Shown here in pieces: positions 28,073-36,343 of a stretch of 64,000 bases of DNA. Within the stretch, counting starts at the first letter, position 1. Each line of letters opens with the position of its first letter. The translations under genes and the position numbers were made by a program. The DNA lies in NCBI RefSeq assembly GCF_947499945.1, contig NZ_CANMQD010000002.1, positions 248,001-312,000 on the forward strand, in the 5' to 3' direction. This DNA comes from an uncultured Sulfitobacter sp. GTDB taxonomy: Bacteria; Pseudomonadota; Alphaproteobacteria; Rhodobacterales; Rhodobacteraceae. Below the pieces are notes generated by a model. The model did no database searches. It worked only from the letters and a program-made list of their open reading frames with translations, and was not told the origin of the DNA.

Positions 28073-29067
28073 TGGACCGCGCAATCTTCGAGGCGATTGT
28101 CGCCGAGGCCATGCTGGCCCCCTCGGCCCATAACACACAGCCTGTGCGCTGGGCGCAGTCAGGAGAGGGGGTCACGGTCTATGCCGATACCAGTCGCCGC
28201 TTGCCCGTTGGCGATCCAAATGACCGTGACTTTCAGATTGCCTGCGGTGCGGCAGTTGAAGCCACCGTTCTGTCGTTTTCCGCTCGAGGGTTTGGTGCTG
28301 ATGTCACATGGCTGGACTCTATAGATAAAGGGGAATTGCGGCCCGTCGCTTCTGTAACGCCGAAGGGTGCAGCGCGGCCCGATGATGTTGCCTTGGCGCA
28401 GTACGTCAAAAACAGGATCACACATCGCACGGGTTTCAGCGTAAGTCCCGACGATGTCTGGTCAGGTTGGCACGACAATAACGTGACCCTCATTCAAAAG
28501 AGTGATCAGATCAAATGGCTGGCGACGCGCATTGATCACGCATCTGCAGCGATCATGCGGGATCAAAACTTCCGCACCGAGCTTTTGCACTGGATGCGAA
28601 TGAAGCCCACCAGCGCAGGTTATCACAGCGATGGCCTGAATAATGAGGCGCTTGTTATGGACCGCCTGAGTGCTGTTCTGGCACCGTCTGTCTTGGGGAC
28701 TAAACTCTATGACCTGCTGGCATGGCTCGGGCTTGGCCCTGCTTTGTCGGGGGAGGCGGCACGGACATCGGGCGCGGGGGCAATCGCGTTGTTCCATTGG
28801 CCCGTTGATGGATCAATGTATGAGGCTGGGCGGGCATTCTACCGATATTGGCTTGCGGCGACAACAAGGGGTCTGGTGGGATGGCCCGCCGCCGCCCTCG
28901 CAGATCACCCTGCGACCTGCGCGACTGTCTGCCAACGCTTTGGTATCTCAAAGGAGCGGATGTTGCTGAACGCACTCCGGTTGGGGGCTGCCAAAGGCGA
29001 AACTCCCAACCGAACCCGCCTCAATGTCTCGGACGTTATTATTGAGATCGATACGCCGCGCGGATGA
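28069..29067 (+). CDS. Nitroreductase-fold protein of the Acg/Rv3131 type
   Basis: 332 residues. The opening AIVAEAMLAPSAHNTQPVRW is the FMN-site motif of Acg-type nitroreductase-like proteins, and VGDPNDRDFQIACGAAVE and VKNRITHRTGFS also fit. The C-terminal part carries LGAAKGETPNRTRL. The Acg branch often lacks usual nitroreductase activity and may store FMN, so the reaction is open. Known fusions in actinobacteria (the Rv1355c type) join a ThiF domain to an Acg-type domain, which supports a functional link to the E1-like gene here. Its 3' end overlaps the convergent DUF4105 gene by 29 nt. Confidence 0.85.
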   Translation: MMDRAIFEAIVAEAMLAPSAHNTQPVRWAQSGEGVTVYADTSRRLPVGDPNDRDFQIACGAAVEATVLSFSARGFGADVTWLDSIDKGELRPVASVTPKGAARPDDVALAQYVKNRITHRTGFSVSPDDVWSGWHDNNVTLIQKSDQIKWLATRIDHASAAIMRDQNFRTELLHWMRMKPTSAGYHSDGLNNEALVMDRLSAVLAPSVLGTKLYDLLAWLGLGPALSGEAARTSGAGAIALFHWPVDGSMYEAGRAFYRYWLAATTRGLVGWPAAALADHPATCATVCQRFGISKERMLLNALRLGAAKGETPNRTRLNVSDVIIEIDTPRG

Positions 29068-30037
29068 CATCGGAATAGGGCGCTTCAGGTGCAGACAGTG
29101 CCAGCGGCGTGATTGCGGCGCGTTCTTCGCGAACCTCCATCGCCACCTCATCCCCAAATCCGCCAAGTTGATCAATGTAGCTTGGCAAATGGCCAGACAT
29201 TAACACACGCCAATCCATCTTCATCTCAGGCTTGATGCCGCGCGCCAGTGGAAGGATTGCTGTTGTGCAGTTGCGCGTAAGTGTGTGGTAGAAGGCGGGG
29301 CTTTCTTCCAGCATTTTGGCCATCTTCACATAGGATAAGAACAGGGCGCGACGATGCTCGGCGTTGAGATCGAGCGGATAAAGGCGGACATCCTCCTGCC
29401 TGTGGTTTGTGCGCAGTTGCAGAATGTCCTCTTCTGTCGCAGCGATCAGAACCATCTCGAATTGACGAAAGAAACCGCCGATCGAGCTGAATTCCTCATG
29501 ACTTTCGCGGCGTGTTTCGACCGAAAATGCCACCCGCAAACCATCGCCGAACCCGAAAGTTACAATGAGATGCGCAATATCGGGGCTGTCCCACACGGAG
29601 GTGACCATGTCGACGGACGCGAGTTTCGACAGATCATAACTGCGCTCCTCCCAAGAGACATTTGCAATATCAATCGACTGCCAGTCAAAATTCCTTACAT
29701 TGCCAAGCTTCACAATATCGCCGTCAACGCGCGCTGTGACACCGTGCGCTACGTCAAAGGCCCAGTTTCGGTCCTCGGTAGGTTTGATCTGTTGAAACAA
29801 CCCCGCCGTGATGCCGGCTGTTGTGAGTATAACAAGCCATCCTGCGCGGCGTGACCAAAAAAGCGCGGCGAAAGTCGCAACCGCTGCGAGGCCAAGAGCG
29901 CCCCATGCGGCCGTGAGGGATGCGCCTGTTAGATGGATAGAAGCGGCAGTTGCAGCCCAGCCGAGCAAGGCAGTGATGACAAGGAAAAAGGTGGTGAAAT
30001 GTGCGACACGGCGAAATGTAAGAAGTTTGAGTTGCAT
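29039..30037 (-). CDS. DUF4105 membrane protein (Lnb-like periplasmic domain)
   Basis: About 332 residues from the ATG at 30037, which has an AGGAT site 11 nt upstream; a longer reading to 30082 lacks one. Three N-terminal hydrophobic helices are followed by a periplasmic DUF4105 domain with NWAFDVAHGVTARVDGDIV, SYDLSKLASVDMV and the conserved Cys motif YHTLTRNCTTAILPL. DUF4105 proteins include Lnb, a lipoprotein N-acyltransferase, so an acyl-transfer role on envelope lipids or lipoproteins is possible but not shown. It is convergent with the five-gene cluster. Confidence 0.8.
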   Translation of the reverse strand: MQLKLLTFRRVAHFTTFFLVITALLGWAATAASIHLTGASLTAAWGALGLAAVATFAALFWSRRAGWLVILTTAGITAGLFQQIKPTEDRNWAFDVAHGVTARVDGDIVKLGNVRNFDWQSIDIANVSWEERSYDLSKLASVDMVTSVWDSPDIAHLIVTFGFGDGLRVAFSVETRRESHEEFSSIGGFFRQFEMVLIAATEEDILQLRTNHRQEDVRLYPLDLNAEHRRALFLSYVKMAKMLEESPAFYHTLTRNCTTAILPLARGIKPEMKMDWRVLMSGHLPSYIDQLGGFGDEVAMEVREERAAITPLALSAPEAPYSDVIRAAYRSQ

Positions 30038-30112
30038 TGAAATGATCCTGCGAAATATCCTGAGGGGAAAATCCGGGCGCATAAATTACGCACCCGGATG
30101 ACGGCATAAGGT

Positions 30113-30391
30113 TCAGGTGGTTGAACTTGTTTCAGCCAAAAGACGCTCGGTCTGCGCATCTTCGATCTTGTTGTGCAGGCGCTCGCTTTCTTCGACGTCG
30201 CGTACCGTTTTTGTGATGCCGGCAGTGGAGCTGACCAGCATGAGAGCGGCCATCGCGTAAAATCCTTTTGCGGAAAAGCTGGCTTCGAGAAAGAAGATAC
30301 CGCCTGCCATCATCGAAGCTGCAATAATAAATTGGATGTAGGTGAACATGTTCCAGGCTTGTGAAGGCTTGTTGATATATGCGTTTGTCAT
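30113..30391 (-). CDS. YiaA/YiaB two-helix inner-membrane protein
   Basis: 92 residues. Two hydrophobic helices (FIIAASMMAGGIFFLEA, GFYAMAALMLVSSTAGI) are followed by TKTVRDVEE, the conserved ending of the YiaA/YiaB two-helix domain (family PF05360). A charged C-terminal tail follows. It lies downstream of the PspA-like gene in the same direction, 42 nt apart, so it is probably part of the same envelope-stress unit. Members of this family have no firm biochemical role. Confidence 0.8.
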   Translation of the reverse strand: MTNAYINKPSQAWNMFTYIQFIIAASMMAGGIFFLEASFSAKGFYAMAALMLVSSTAGITKTVRDVEESERLHNKIEDAQTERLLAETSSTT

Positions 30392-30433
30392 TGTGTCATC
30401 TCTCGCTGTTTGTGTTGTTTTGAATTATCGGAT

Positions 30434-31111
30434 TCAGGATTTTTTGTTTTTCAGCCGCGCCAGAACCGCAGCTGCATCAGATCGCTTGGCCGGACCAAAC
30501 CCCGCTGCGGCCAATCGGTCGCTCATTGCGGCGGCATTGTCGGGCGCTGACAGCCCTTCCAATGCGGCCACTGTGGCATCCGAGTGGGCTTGGCGCTCCT
30601 GAAGGCGCTTCAATGTGTCGGCGGCTTCTTCCAGATTGCCGGAATGCAATGTCGTCATCTGGCCTTGGACCCGCTGTGCTTTGTCGTTGGCCTCCGCGAG
30701 GCGCTGACCGCGTGTCAGATCGCCAAGGACCGTCTGACTTTTGCTGAGACCTTCCCGCATTCGCGCAATCTCGGTGCTATATGTCTTGATCGTGTGCTGT
30801 GCCGCGTTCCGTTCTGCATCAAGATGGGCAATTGTTTCGGCAGCTTCCGTCGCCAGTTCCAGTTGGTCGTTATCCAAAGCGGCAGTAGCGCGAAGCTCAA
30901 GATCGGCGATCTTCTCCTCGATACGGGTGAGCGAAACCTTCTCGCGCTCGGAATATGCGATCACCATTGCCAGAGCCTTGCGGGATTTCTCCACACATGC
31001 GGCGGCTTCGCGGATTTGCTGGCGCAGCAATGGTAACGCGTTTGCATCCAAAAATGCATTTGCACTGTCGGCTGAACAGCCCCGTACCAGTGTCATAAGT
31101 TGTTTGAACAT
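30434..31111 (-). CDS. PspA/IM30-family coiled-coil protein
   Basis: 225 residues from the ATG at 31111; the longer reading to 31171 would run through an operator. The protein begins MFKQLMTLVRGCSADSANAF and is almost entirely helical and charged, with heptad-like coiled coils (LELATEAAETIAHLDAERNA). The length and the N-terminal motif fit the PspA/IM30 membrane-stress family. It is paired with a YiaA/B-like protein and divergent from a TetR regulator. It is probably induced when that repressor is released. Confidence 0.85.
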   Translation of the reverse strand: MFKQLMTLVRGCSADSANAFLDANALPLLRQQIREAAACVEKSRKALAMVIAYSEREKVSLTRIEEKIADLELRATAALDNDQLELATEAAETIAHLDAERNAAQHTIKTYSTEIARMREGLSKSQTVLGDLTRGQRLAEANDKAQRVQGQMTTLHSGNLEEAADTLKRLQERQAHSDATVAALEGLSAPDNAAAMSDRLAAAGFGPAKRSDAAAVLARLKNKKS

Positions 31112-31130
31112 TTCGATCTCCTCTGGTAAA

Positions 31131-31199
31131 TGAACGTTGTTCAAGTAAGTGTATGACGCAAGAATGAACATCGTTCAAGATAAAAGTGAACATCGTTCA
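31131..31199. promoter_or_regulatory. Three copies of TGAAC-N3-GTTCA operator
   Basis: Three 13-bp palindromes: TGAACGTTGTTCA at 31131–31143, TGAACATCGTTCA at 31165–31177 and again at 31187–31199. They fill the divergent gap between the PspA-like gene and the TetR gene; centre-to-centre spacings are 34 and 22 bp. The most likely binder is the TetR protein itself, repressing both directions. Confidence 0.85.
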
Positions 31200-31218
31200 A
31201 AAAACGGAGTGTTTTGAT

Positions 31219-31833
31219 TTGGGAAACAATAAGGATGCAAAGCGGGATGCTTTGCGCATGCGCCTGATAGAAGCTGCTGAAAGCGAGATTGCCGAACATG
31301 GTCTACAAGGGCTGAAAGCGCGCAACGTAACCACAAAAGCAGGCTGCGCTTTAGGCGGGCTCTATAATGTGGTCACTGATCTTGACGGCTTGATTATTCT
31401 CGTGAACTCGAAAACCCTTGCGCGGCTTGGCGACACGTTAAAAGAGGTCGTCCCCCATGATGCCGCCGCAGATCAGGCGATCCAGAGCTTGGCGCAAGCT
31501 TATGTCGCCTTCGCTATGGCTGAGACAAATCTTTGGCATGCCGTGTTCAATCACCGTTTGCCAGAGAACCAAGAGTTGCCGCAATGGCATCAGAAAGAGT
31601 ATATGGTGCTCATTGAAAACATCGTTAAGCCTCTGCATGAAATGTTTCCGGACTTGGTTGGTGATGCACTGGCACTGCGTGCGCAGACGCTCTTTGCCGC
31701 CGTCCACGGTGTTGTTCAGATGTCTCTGAACGGTCAATTTGCTGGATCTCCTCGCGAGTACCTATCGCAGGAGGTGAAAGCTCTGGTCGGAGCTTTGGTA
31801 CGAGGCATAGAGAAGGGCAGGGGCGCTTTATGA
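31219..31833 (+). CDS. TetR-family transcriptional repressor
   Basis: About 204 residues. The helix-turn-helix LIEAAESEIAEHGLQGLKAR, then VTTKAGCALGGLYNVVTDLD, is typical TetR; a helical ligand domain follows (KEVVPHDAAADQAIQSLAQA). The start is uncertain. GTG 31186 is the longest but lies inside the third operator copy. TTG at 31219 has GGAG 9 nt upstream and is preferred; ATG at 31258 is also possible. It is divergent from the pspA/yiaA-like genes. A ligand cannot be inferred. Confidence 0.85.
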   Translation: MGNNKDAKRDALRMRLIEAAESEIAEHGLQGLKARNVTTKAGCALGGLYNVVTDLDGLIILVNSKTLARLGDTLKEVVPHDAAADQAIQSLAQAYVAFAMAETNLWHAVFNHRLPENQELPQWHQKEYMVLIENIVKPLHEMFPDLVGDALALRAQTLFAAVHGVVQMSLNGQFAGSPREYLSQEVKALVGALVRGIEKGRGAL

Positions 31834-32029
31834 CGGGAGGTCCAAGACGCAGAACAATGCTCTCTGTGTGGATTTTGACCTGACCCTTCAATGATCATCA
31901 GTCACCGCCTGTTTTTCAGCTCCAAACGTAATAAAGATACTTGATAAATCTCATGAAATTAAAAATCTGCAAGTTGCAATGCAACTATTGGATATTTCCT
32001 GAACCTAGTCTGATACTGCCAAACTTTTG

Positions 32030-32851
32030 CTAGAGATCCGGACACTCAAAAGCGCCAAGGCACGACTGAACCCGCCTGAGCAATGGGACACCGAGGAAGT
32101 CCCCGATTTGCAGATTATTTATGACTATTTGTGGGAAAGGATTAAGACATAGCAGATATTTACCCGAATAGATATGAATTCTGCAGGGATTCAAGATCCT
32201 CGGACACGTCCCGAGAATGCACAACGTCCAAGCTATCTGTTCTCTGGCCTAATTAAGTGCGACTGCCGCGGCAGAAGTTACACTGTGATCAACAAGACCC
32301 GCTACGGCTGTGTTGTGGCCCAGAATAAGGGCAATGCCATCTGTACCAATCGCTCCACTATTGAACGAGAAGTGGTCGAAGATCGTGTGCTCACAGGGTT
32401 GCGGGACAGCCTTGTCCATCCTGAACTGATTGCGACATTCGTGGAAGAGTATCGTCGTGCTCTTAATGCGGATGCAGCGCAGGAGAAAGCCACACGAGAT
32501 GTCGTTCAGGTGGAGAGGAAGATCACAGGCATCCTCGCTGCAATTGAGGCTGGGAAGTATCAACCAAGGATGAAGGGTAGAATGGCGGAACTCGAAGCTG
32601 GAAAGTTTTTGCTCACTGATTTTCTCTCACAAAGCCCTGAACCACCAGCCTTTCGACTACCTCCCAGTCTAACTGATCTTTATCAATTCAAGATTCGGAA
32701 ACCATCGTCGGCGCTACGGAACCCGGCCATCAAGATTGAAGCGACAGAAGCTCTGTGTGGGCTGGTGTCTGAAATCGGTATGATCCCCAACGAGCATGCG
32801 CCAAACGGGCATCATATCGAACTTGCAGGCCATTTGGCTGGCATCTTGTGA
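32030..32851 (+). pseudogene. Truncated large serine recombinase with in-frame stop
   Basis: One frame reads ARLNPPEQWDTEEVPDLQII then YDYLWERIKT, meets TAG at 32150–32152, and then continues with PSYLFSGLIKCDCRGRSYTV, CTNRSTIEREVVEDRVLTGL and a coiled-coil stretch. These are the recombinase domain end, zinc ribbon and C-terminal domain of large serine integrases. The catalytic N-terminal domain is missing; 31834–32029 shows no trace of it. The zinc ribbon retains C-D-C and one further Cys. The part after the TAG is open for 226 codons. It is a dead remnant of an integrated element. Confidence 0.85.
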
Positions 32852-32868
32852 CAAGAGGAGGCTGAAGC

Positions 32869-32922
32869 GAAACAGCCAGCACAAATTTTTGCGGGCTGTT
32901 TCGGTTTGATTAGTTGCGAGAG
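32869..32922. repeat. Imperfect copy of tRNA-fMet tail and terminator (possible relict att site)
   Basis: A hairpin GAAACAGCC...GCGGGCTGTTTC (32869–32902) is followed by TTAGTTGCGAGAG-like sequence. It closely resembles 52831–52884, where the terminator hairpin is followed by the 3' end of the tRNA-fMet gene (ggttgcgggag on the plus strand). The rest of the tRNA is absent here. It lies 18 nt after the recombinase pseudogene. Nothing else is seen in 32852–33031. Confidence 0.5.
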
Positions 32923-33031
32923 GTCACAACCGCCGTAGTGGACCATGGTTCTGGTACAAGATTTAGGTTTAGCTAACGGCTTTAGATGAAAAACGGCTGC
33001 TATAGGCTTCTGATTTGCTAAGGTTTGCGGA

Positions 33032-35563
33032 TCACTGAACGCGCAAAAGAGATTTAGTTGCTGTCCAAACGCCAGAGAGGTTCTGGATGGCAGCATGCAT
33101 TGCCGGGATGTTAGCTGTCTTGGCTGAATTCTCGATCTTGTTCAGCGATTTTCGCAGTTCGGTAGCACCGAAAGTTGCAGCGCTTCCTGACATTTTGTGC
33201 GCCATTTCGGCGGCTTTCTCTAAGGGCAGGTCTGTGGACAAGGACACGGTGGCTTGGTCCATTTCGTCTATAAACTGCGCCAGCAATGTGTCTGTTGCGA
33301 CAACACCCAAGGCTTCTTTCATTTCGGCCAAGTGCACCGGAATTACGAGTGGCGCGGATGTATTCGCCTGTGTCGCGCAACCGCCAGTCTCGCTTGTGAA
33401 ATATGTGATCAAGTTGATCAATCCCGCACGCGAAAGTGGTTTGGTTAGAATATCATTCATGCCATCTTCCAAAAACGCCTCCTGCTCATCGACCATGGCG
33501 TTTGCAGTGAGTGCCACGATAGGGACATTTGCACAGGGTCCATTCGAGGCCCGTATCGCTCGCGTTGCCGTACGACCATCCATCACAGGCATGCTTATAT
33601 CCATCAGGATAAGGTCAAAGTGTTGCGTTGCAGCAAGGTCCACAGCGATCTGTCCATTATGCGCCTCGGTAACAGTATGACCTTGTGCATAAATCATCTC
33701 GCGGGCGACCATGCGGTTGATCTCATTATCCTCGACCAGCAGAATATGCGCTGACGGTAACTTGGCAGCATCCTGCGAAGTCTGGTCCATTGATACAGGT
33801 GGCACAGCAGGTTTGATAGGAAACCGGACGGTGAACATGCTGCCTTTTCCCTCTTCGCTTTGTACATCTATGGTGCCACCCATCGCCTTCACAAACCGCA
33901 AGGCGATCCCGAGGCCCAGTCCTGTCCCGCCAACATCGCGGTCGTAAGACGCATCTCCCGTCATAAAGTCATCGAATATCTGCGATTTAAGCGCTGCGTC
34001 CATGCCAATGCCAGTGTCAGTTATGGTCAGCTCCACATCAGGGGAGGTAGTGATGTCTCCGACGACCTGCGCATTAACAATGATTTCACCACTGCGCGTA
34101 AATTTGATGGCGTTCCCGATAATGTTCATCAGCACATGCTGGATGCGCTCTTTGTCAGCAAAAATCCAATCACCTGGCGTGCCCGACCACGCCCAAGAAA
34201 GGCTTGTGTCATGTGCCGCAGCAGCTCCGCTTTGGCTGTCCACAATATCTTGCAAAAGCGTGCTGAGGTTCATAACTACGGGTCGCAGTTGTAATTTGCC
34301 CGCATCATATTTTGTGATGTCCAGAACGTCCGAGATATGGCTCATTAGCAGCCTGCCGGAGGTGTCCATGTTTTTGATGTACTGGGATTGCTTGGCGTCT
34401 AACTCGGTGTCCTTTAAAAGGCTTAGGTTGCCCAACAGACCGTTCAACGGCGTGCGGATTTCATGACTCATCGTCGCCAGAAAATCGGTCTTGGCTTTCT
34501 CCCCGGCAAGTGCCCGATCTCTTGCGGCCACGAGGTTTTCTTCTGCAGCAACACGGTGTGAGATATCGCGCAGAAACGAGATAAATATTTCACCCTCATC
34601 GACCTCTGCTGACTGAATTGCCAATTCGATAGGGAAGATTTCGCCAGTAGCCCGCTTTGCCTCAAGTTTGATCCGACCCTTGCCAACGACACGCTTTTCG
34701 CCATTCGCGCGCATTCGGACCATACCTGCATCATGGGCAGCGCGGTGATGGTCAGGGACGATCAGCGCTCCCAGATCGCTCCCGATCGCTTCTTCGGCAC
34801 TATATCCGAACATTTGCACAGCGGCCGCGTTGAAATCCAGAACCCGCCCGTCATCATCACAAACAATGACAGCATCCAGCGCGGTGCTTGTGACAACATT
34901 CAACCGCTTGCTGGTCTGGATGGCATTCAGGCGGCGCCTCACGTTCAGACGGTTCAAAAAGCCCAGATAAAGAGAGAATATGAGCAAGGTAGCCAACAGA
35001 AAGGCGACGCCTGCGGCGAGTTGAAATAACGTGTCAAATACCCTTTCGCGTCGCGCGTCAGAGTTGGTAGCGAAAAAGTTGAGGCCGCTGTTGGCGAGCT
35101 TGCGCACATCGCTACGAACCGCTCGCGTCGCTTCGGAAAGAGCCGGGAGGGACGCGCCCAGCGTTTCATCGGGAGCATCAATGGTTGGAACAGTCTGCGC
35201 CAGAAATGCTTGTATCGCAGTGAGGTTGTTGGAGAACTCAGGAACTTCGCGGACGGGCGCATATATTGACGCTTGGGCGAGAGTCTGAACCCGGCTATAA
35301 AAGATATCGAAGCTGCGACGCAATTGTACAAGATCAGGAACGCTGTCCCTCAATTCCGCATCAAGTATAATCTCGAATTCAAGGAATTCTACCTCGGCTT
35401 GTGACAGTGTCCACTGAACATTGTCCGATGTAGCCGAGTTGAGAAGTCGCAGATCGCGCGCAACATTTATCGTGAGAAACGCAATCGAAAGAAATCCAAC
35501 AAACCCCAGCAGGATAGTCATGATCAAGCGATTGCGGAAATCTGTCTTTTTCGATTGTGACAC
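33032..35563 (-). CDS. Membrane hybrid histidine kinase (PAS–HisKA–HATPase–REC–Hpt)
   Basis: 843 residues from GTG 35563, which has a strong AGGAG site 6 nt upstream; the longer TTG reading to 35608 does not. Order: TM1 (IMTILLGFVGFLSIAFLTI), periplasmic helical region, TM2 (about residues 185–205), PAS (VIVCDDDGRVLDFNAA), HisKA with [17 protein letters not shown], HATPase with GTGLGLGIALRFV, receiver with LILMDISMPVMDG and phosphoacceptor Asp, and a C-terminal Hpt with AHKMSGSAATFG. All phosphorelay residues appear present. A small periplasmic protein is encoded just upstream in the same direction, and a LuxR-type regulator diverges from the pair, so the three probably form one signalling system. 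Confidence 0.92.
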   Translation of the reverse strand: MSQSKKTDFRNRLIMTILLGFVGFLSIAFLTINVARDLRLLNSATSDNVQWTLSQAEVEFLEFEIILDAELRDSVPDLVQLRRSFDIFYSRVQTLAQASIYAPVREVPEFSNNLTAIQAFLAQTVPTIDAPDETLGASLPALSEATRAVRSDVRKLANSGLNFFATNSDARRERVFDTLFQLAAGVAFLLATLLIFSLYLGFLNRLNVRRRLNAIQTSKRLNVVTSTALDAVIVCDDDGRVLDFNAAAVQMFGYSAEEAIGSDLGALIVPDHHRAAHDAGMVRMRANGEKRVVGKGRIKLEAKRATGEIFPIELAIQSAEVDEGEIFISFLRDISHRVAAEENLVAARDRALAGEKAKTDFLATMSHEIRTPLNGLLGNLSLLKDTELDAKQSQYIKNMDTSGRLLMSHISDVLDITKYDAGKLQLRPVVMNLSTLLQDIVDSQSGAAAAHDTSLSWAWSGTPGDWIFADKERIQHVLMNIIGNAIKFTRSGEIIVNAQVVGDITTSPDVELTITDTGIGMDAALKSQIFDDFMTGDASYDRDVGGTGLGLGIALRFVKAMGGTIDVQSEEGKGSMFTVRFPIKPAVPPVSMDQTSQDAAKLPSAHILLVEDNEINRMVAREMIYAQGHTVTEAHNGQIAVDLAATQHFDLILMDISMPVMDGRTATRAIRASNGPCANVPIVALTANAMVDEQEAFLEDGMNDILTKPLSRAGLINLITYFTSETGGCATQANTSAPLVIPVHLAEMKEALGVVATDTLLAQFIDEMDQATVSLSTDLPLEKAAEMAHKMSGSAATFGATELRKSLNKIENSAKTANIPAMHAAIQNLSGVWTATKSLLRVQ

Positions 35564-35615
35564 CGGATACTCCTGCGATTGAGGCAAAGTATCAGCTTTG
35601 CGCCGCAATCAAAAC

Positions 35616-36122
35616 TCAGTCTACGGCCTCGATGCGATCCAATTGCCATATGCTTCGCGAATAGACGACTTCGGTACGGTAATCGGAGTTGTCATCATAA
35701 GGATACACGAGCCAGAGGGGACCCTTATCGCGCACAGACATCGTCTCGCCATTGAGGCGGTATGCTACGATGGGTCCCCCTTCAACAGCATCGGTCAGTG
35801 GCACTTCAACAGTGTAGTCATTGATTGCAGTGGCGCGCAAAGTCCCGCCCGTAATGCCCAACGCCTCTACCAACACAGCAAGGGAGACCCCCTCAAAGGT
35901 CTGCTTCCCCTCTGTCCAGATTGTGGAAGTCTCGATTATTGTCTGATCAAGTGCTTGCAGCATTTCGAGATCAAGCAGGGCTGCCCCGTCAGCATTCGTC
36001 TGGTTCAGATTGCCCGACACACTAAGCATAACCTCACCCGTTGGTGTTACCATATCTCCGGCCCAGGCTGGGACAGTCATACAAAGTGTGATTGAGATCG
36101 CTTGAAGAGTATTGCGCAACAT
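35616..36122 (-). CDS. Periplasmic molybdopterin-oxidoreductase-domain-like protein
   Basis: 168 residues with a signal peptide (SITLCMTVPAWA). The region GVSLAVLVEALGITGGTLRA and then VAYRLNGETMSVRDKGPLWLVYP matches the oxidoreductase molybdopterin-binding (sulfite-oxidase-like) fold. After the signal peptide there is no cysteine, so the usual Cys ligand of molybdenum is missing and enzymatic activity is unlikely. It lies 53 nt upstream of the hybrid kinase on the same strand. A role as the kinase's periplasmic sensor partner is the simplest reading; this is inference. Confidence 0.75.
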   Translation of the reverse strand: MLRNTLQAISITLCMTVPAWAGDMVTPTGEVMLSVSGNLNQTNADGAALLDLEMLQALDQTIIETSTIWTEGKQTFEGVSLAVLVEALGITGGTLRATAINDYTVEVPLTDAVEGGPIVAYRLNGETMSVRDKGPLWLVYPYDDNSDYRTEVVYSRSIWQLDRIEAVD

Positions 36123-36189
36123 CGGGTCATCCTTTTTACATTTCTGCCCTTGGTATAGGATATTCTCGGTTGGCGCACCCGTAGCAGGG

Positions 36190-36215
36190 GGATAGGTTCC
36201 TATCCTTTCGGATAG
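36190..36215. promoter_or_regulatory. Overlapping inverted repeats of GGATAG
   Basis: GGATAGG-TT-CCTATCC (36190–36205) overlaps CTATCC-TTTC-GGATAG (36200–36215). Three GGATAG half-sites alternate in orientation within 26 nt. They sit in the 221-nt divergent gap between the molybdopterin-like gene and the LuxR-type regulator, which suits a shared operator. No other site was recognised in this gap. Confidence 0.55.
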
Positions 36216-36343
36216 TTATATGAATAACCGTACCACATCCCCCTGACGGGCGAAAACGCGAGGGTCGCCACTATTGTGCTGCCATTGCACTGTAAAAACG
36301 TCTAAGTGTAACGCTAAAGGTAGAGGCAATACAGGAGGCCGTG

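Noticed and set aside
31834-32922. Active prophage or integrative element
   Set aside because: Only the C-terminal part of a serine recombinase with an in-frame stop is present; no structural, replication or conjugation genes are nearby.
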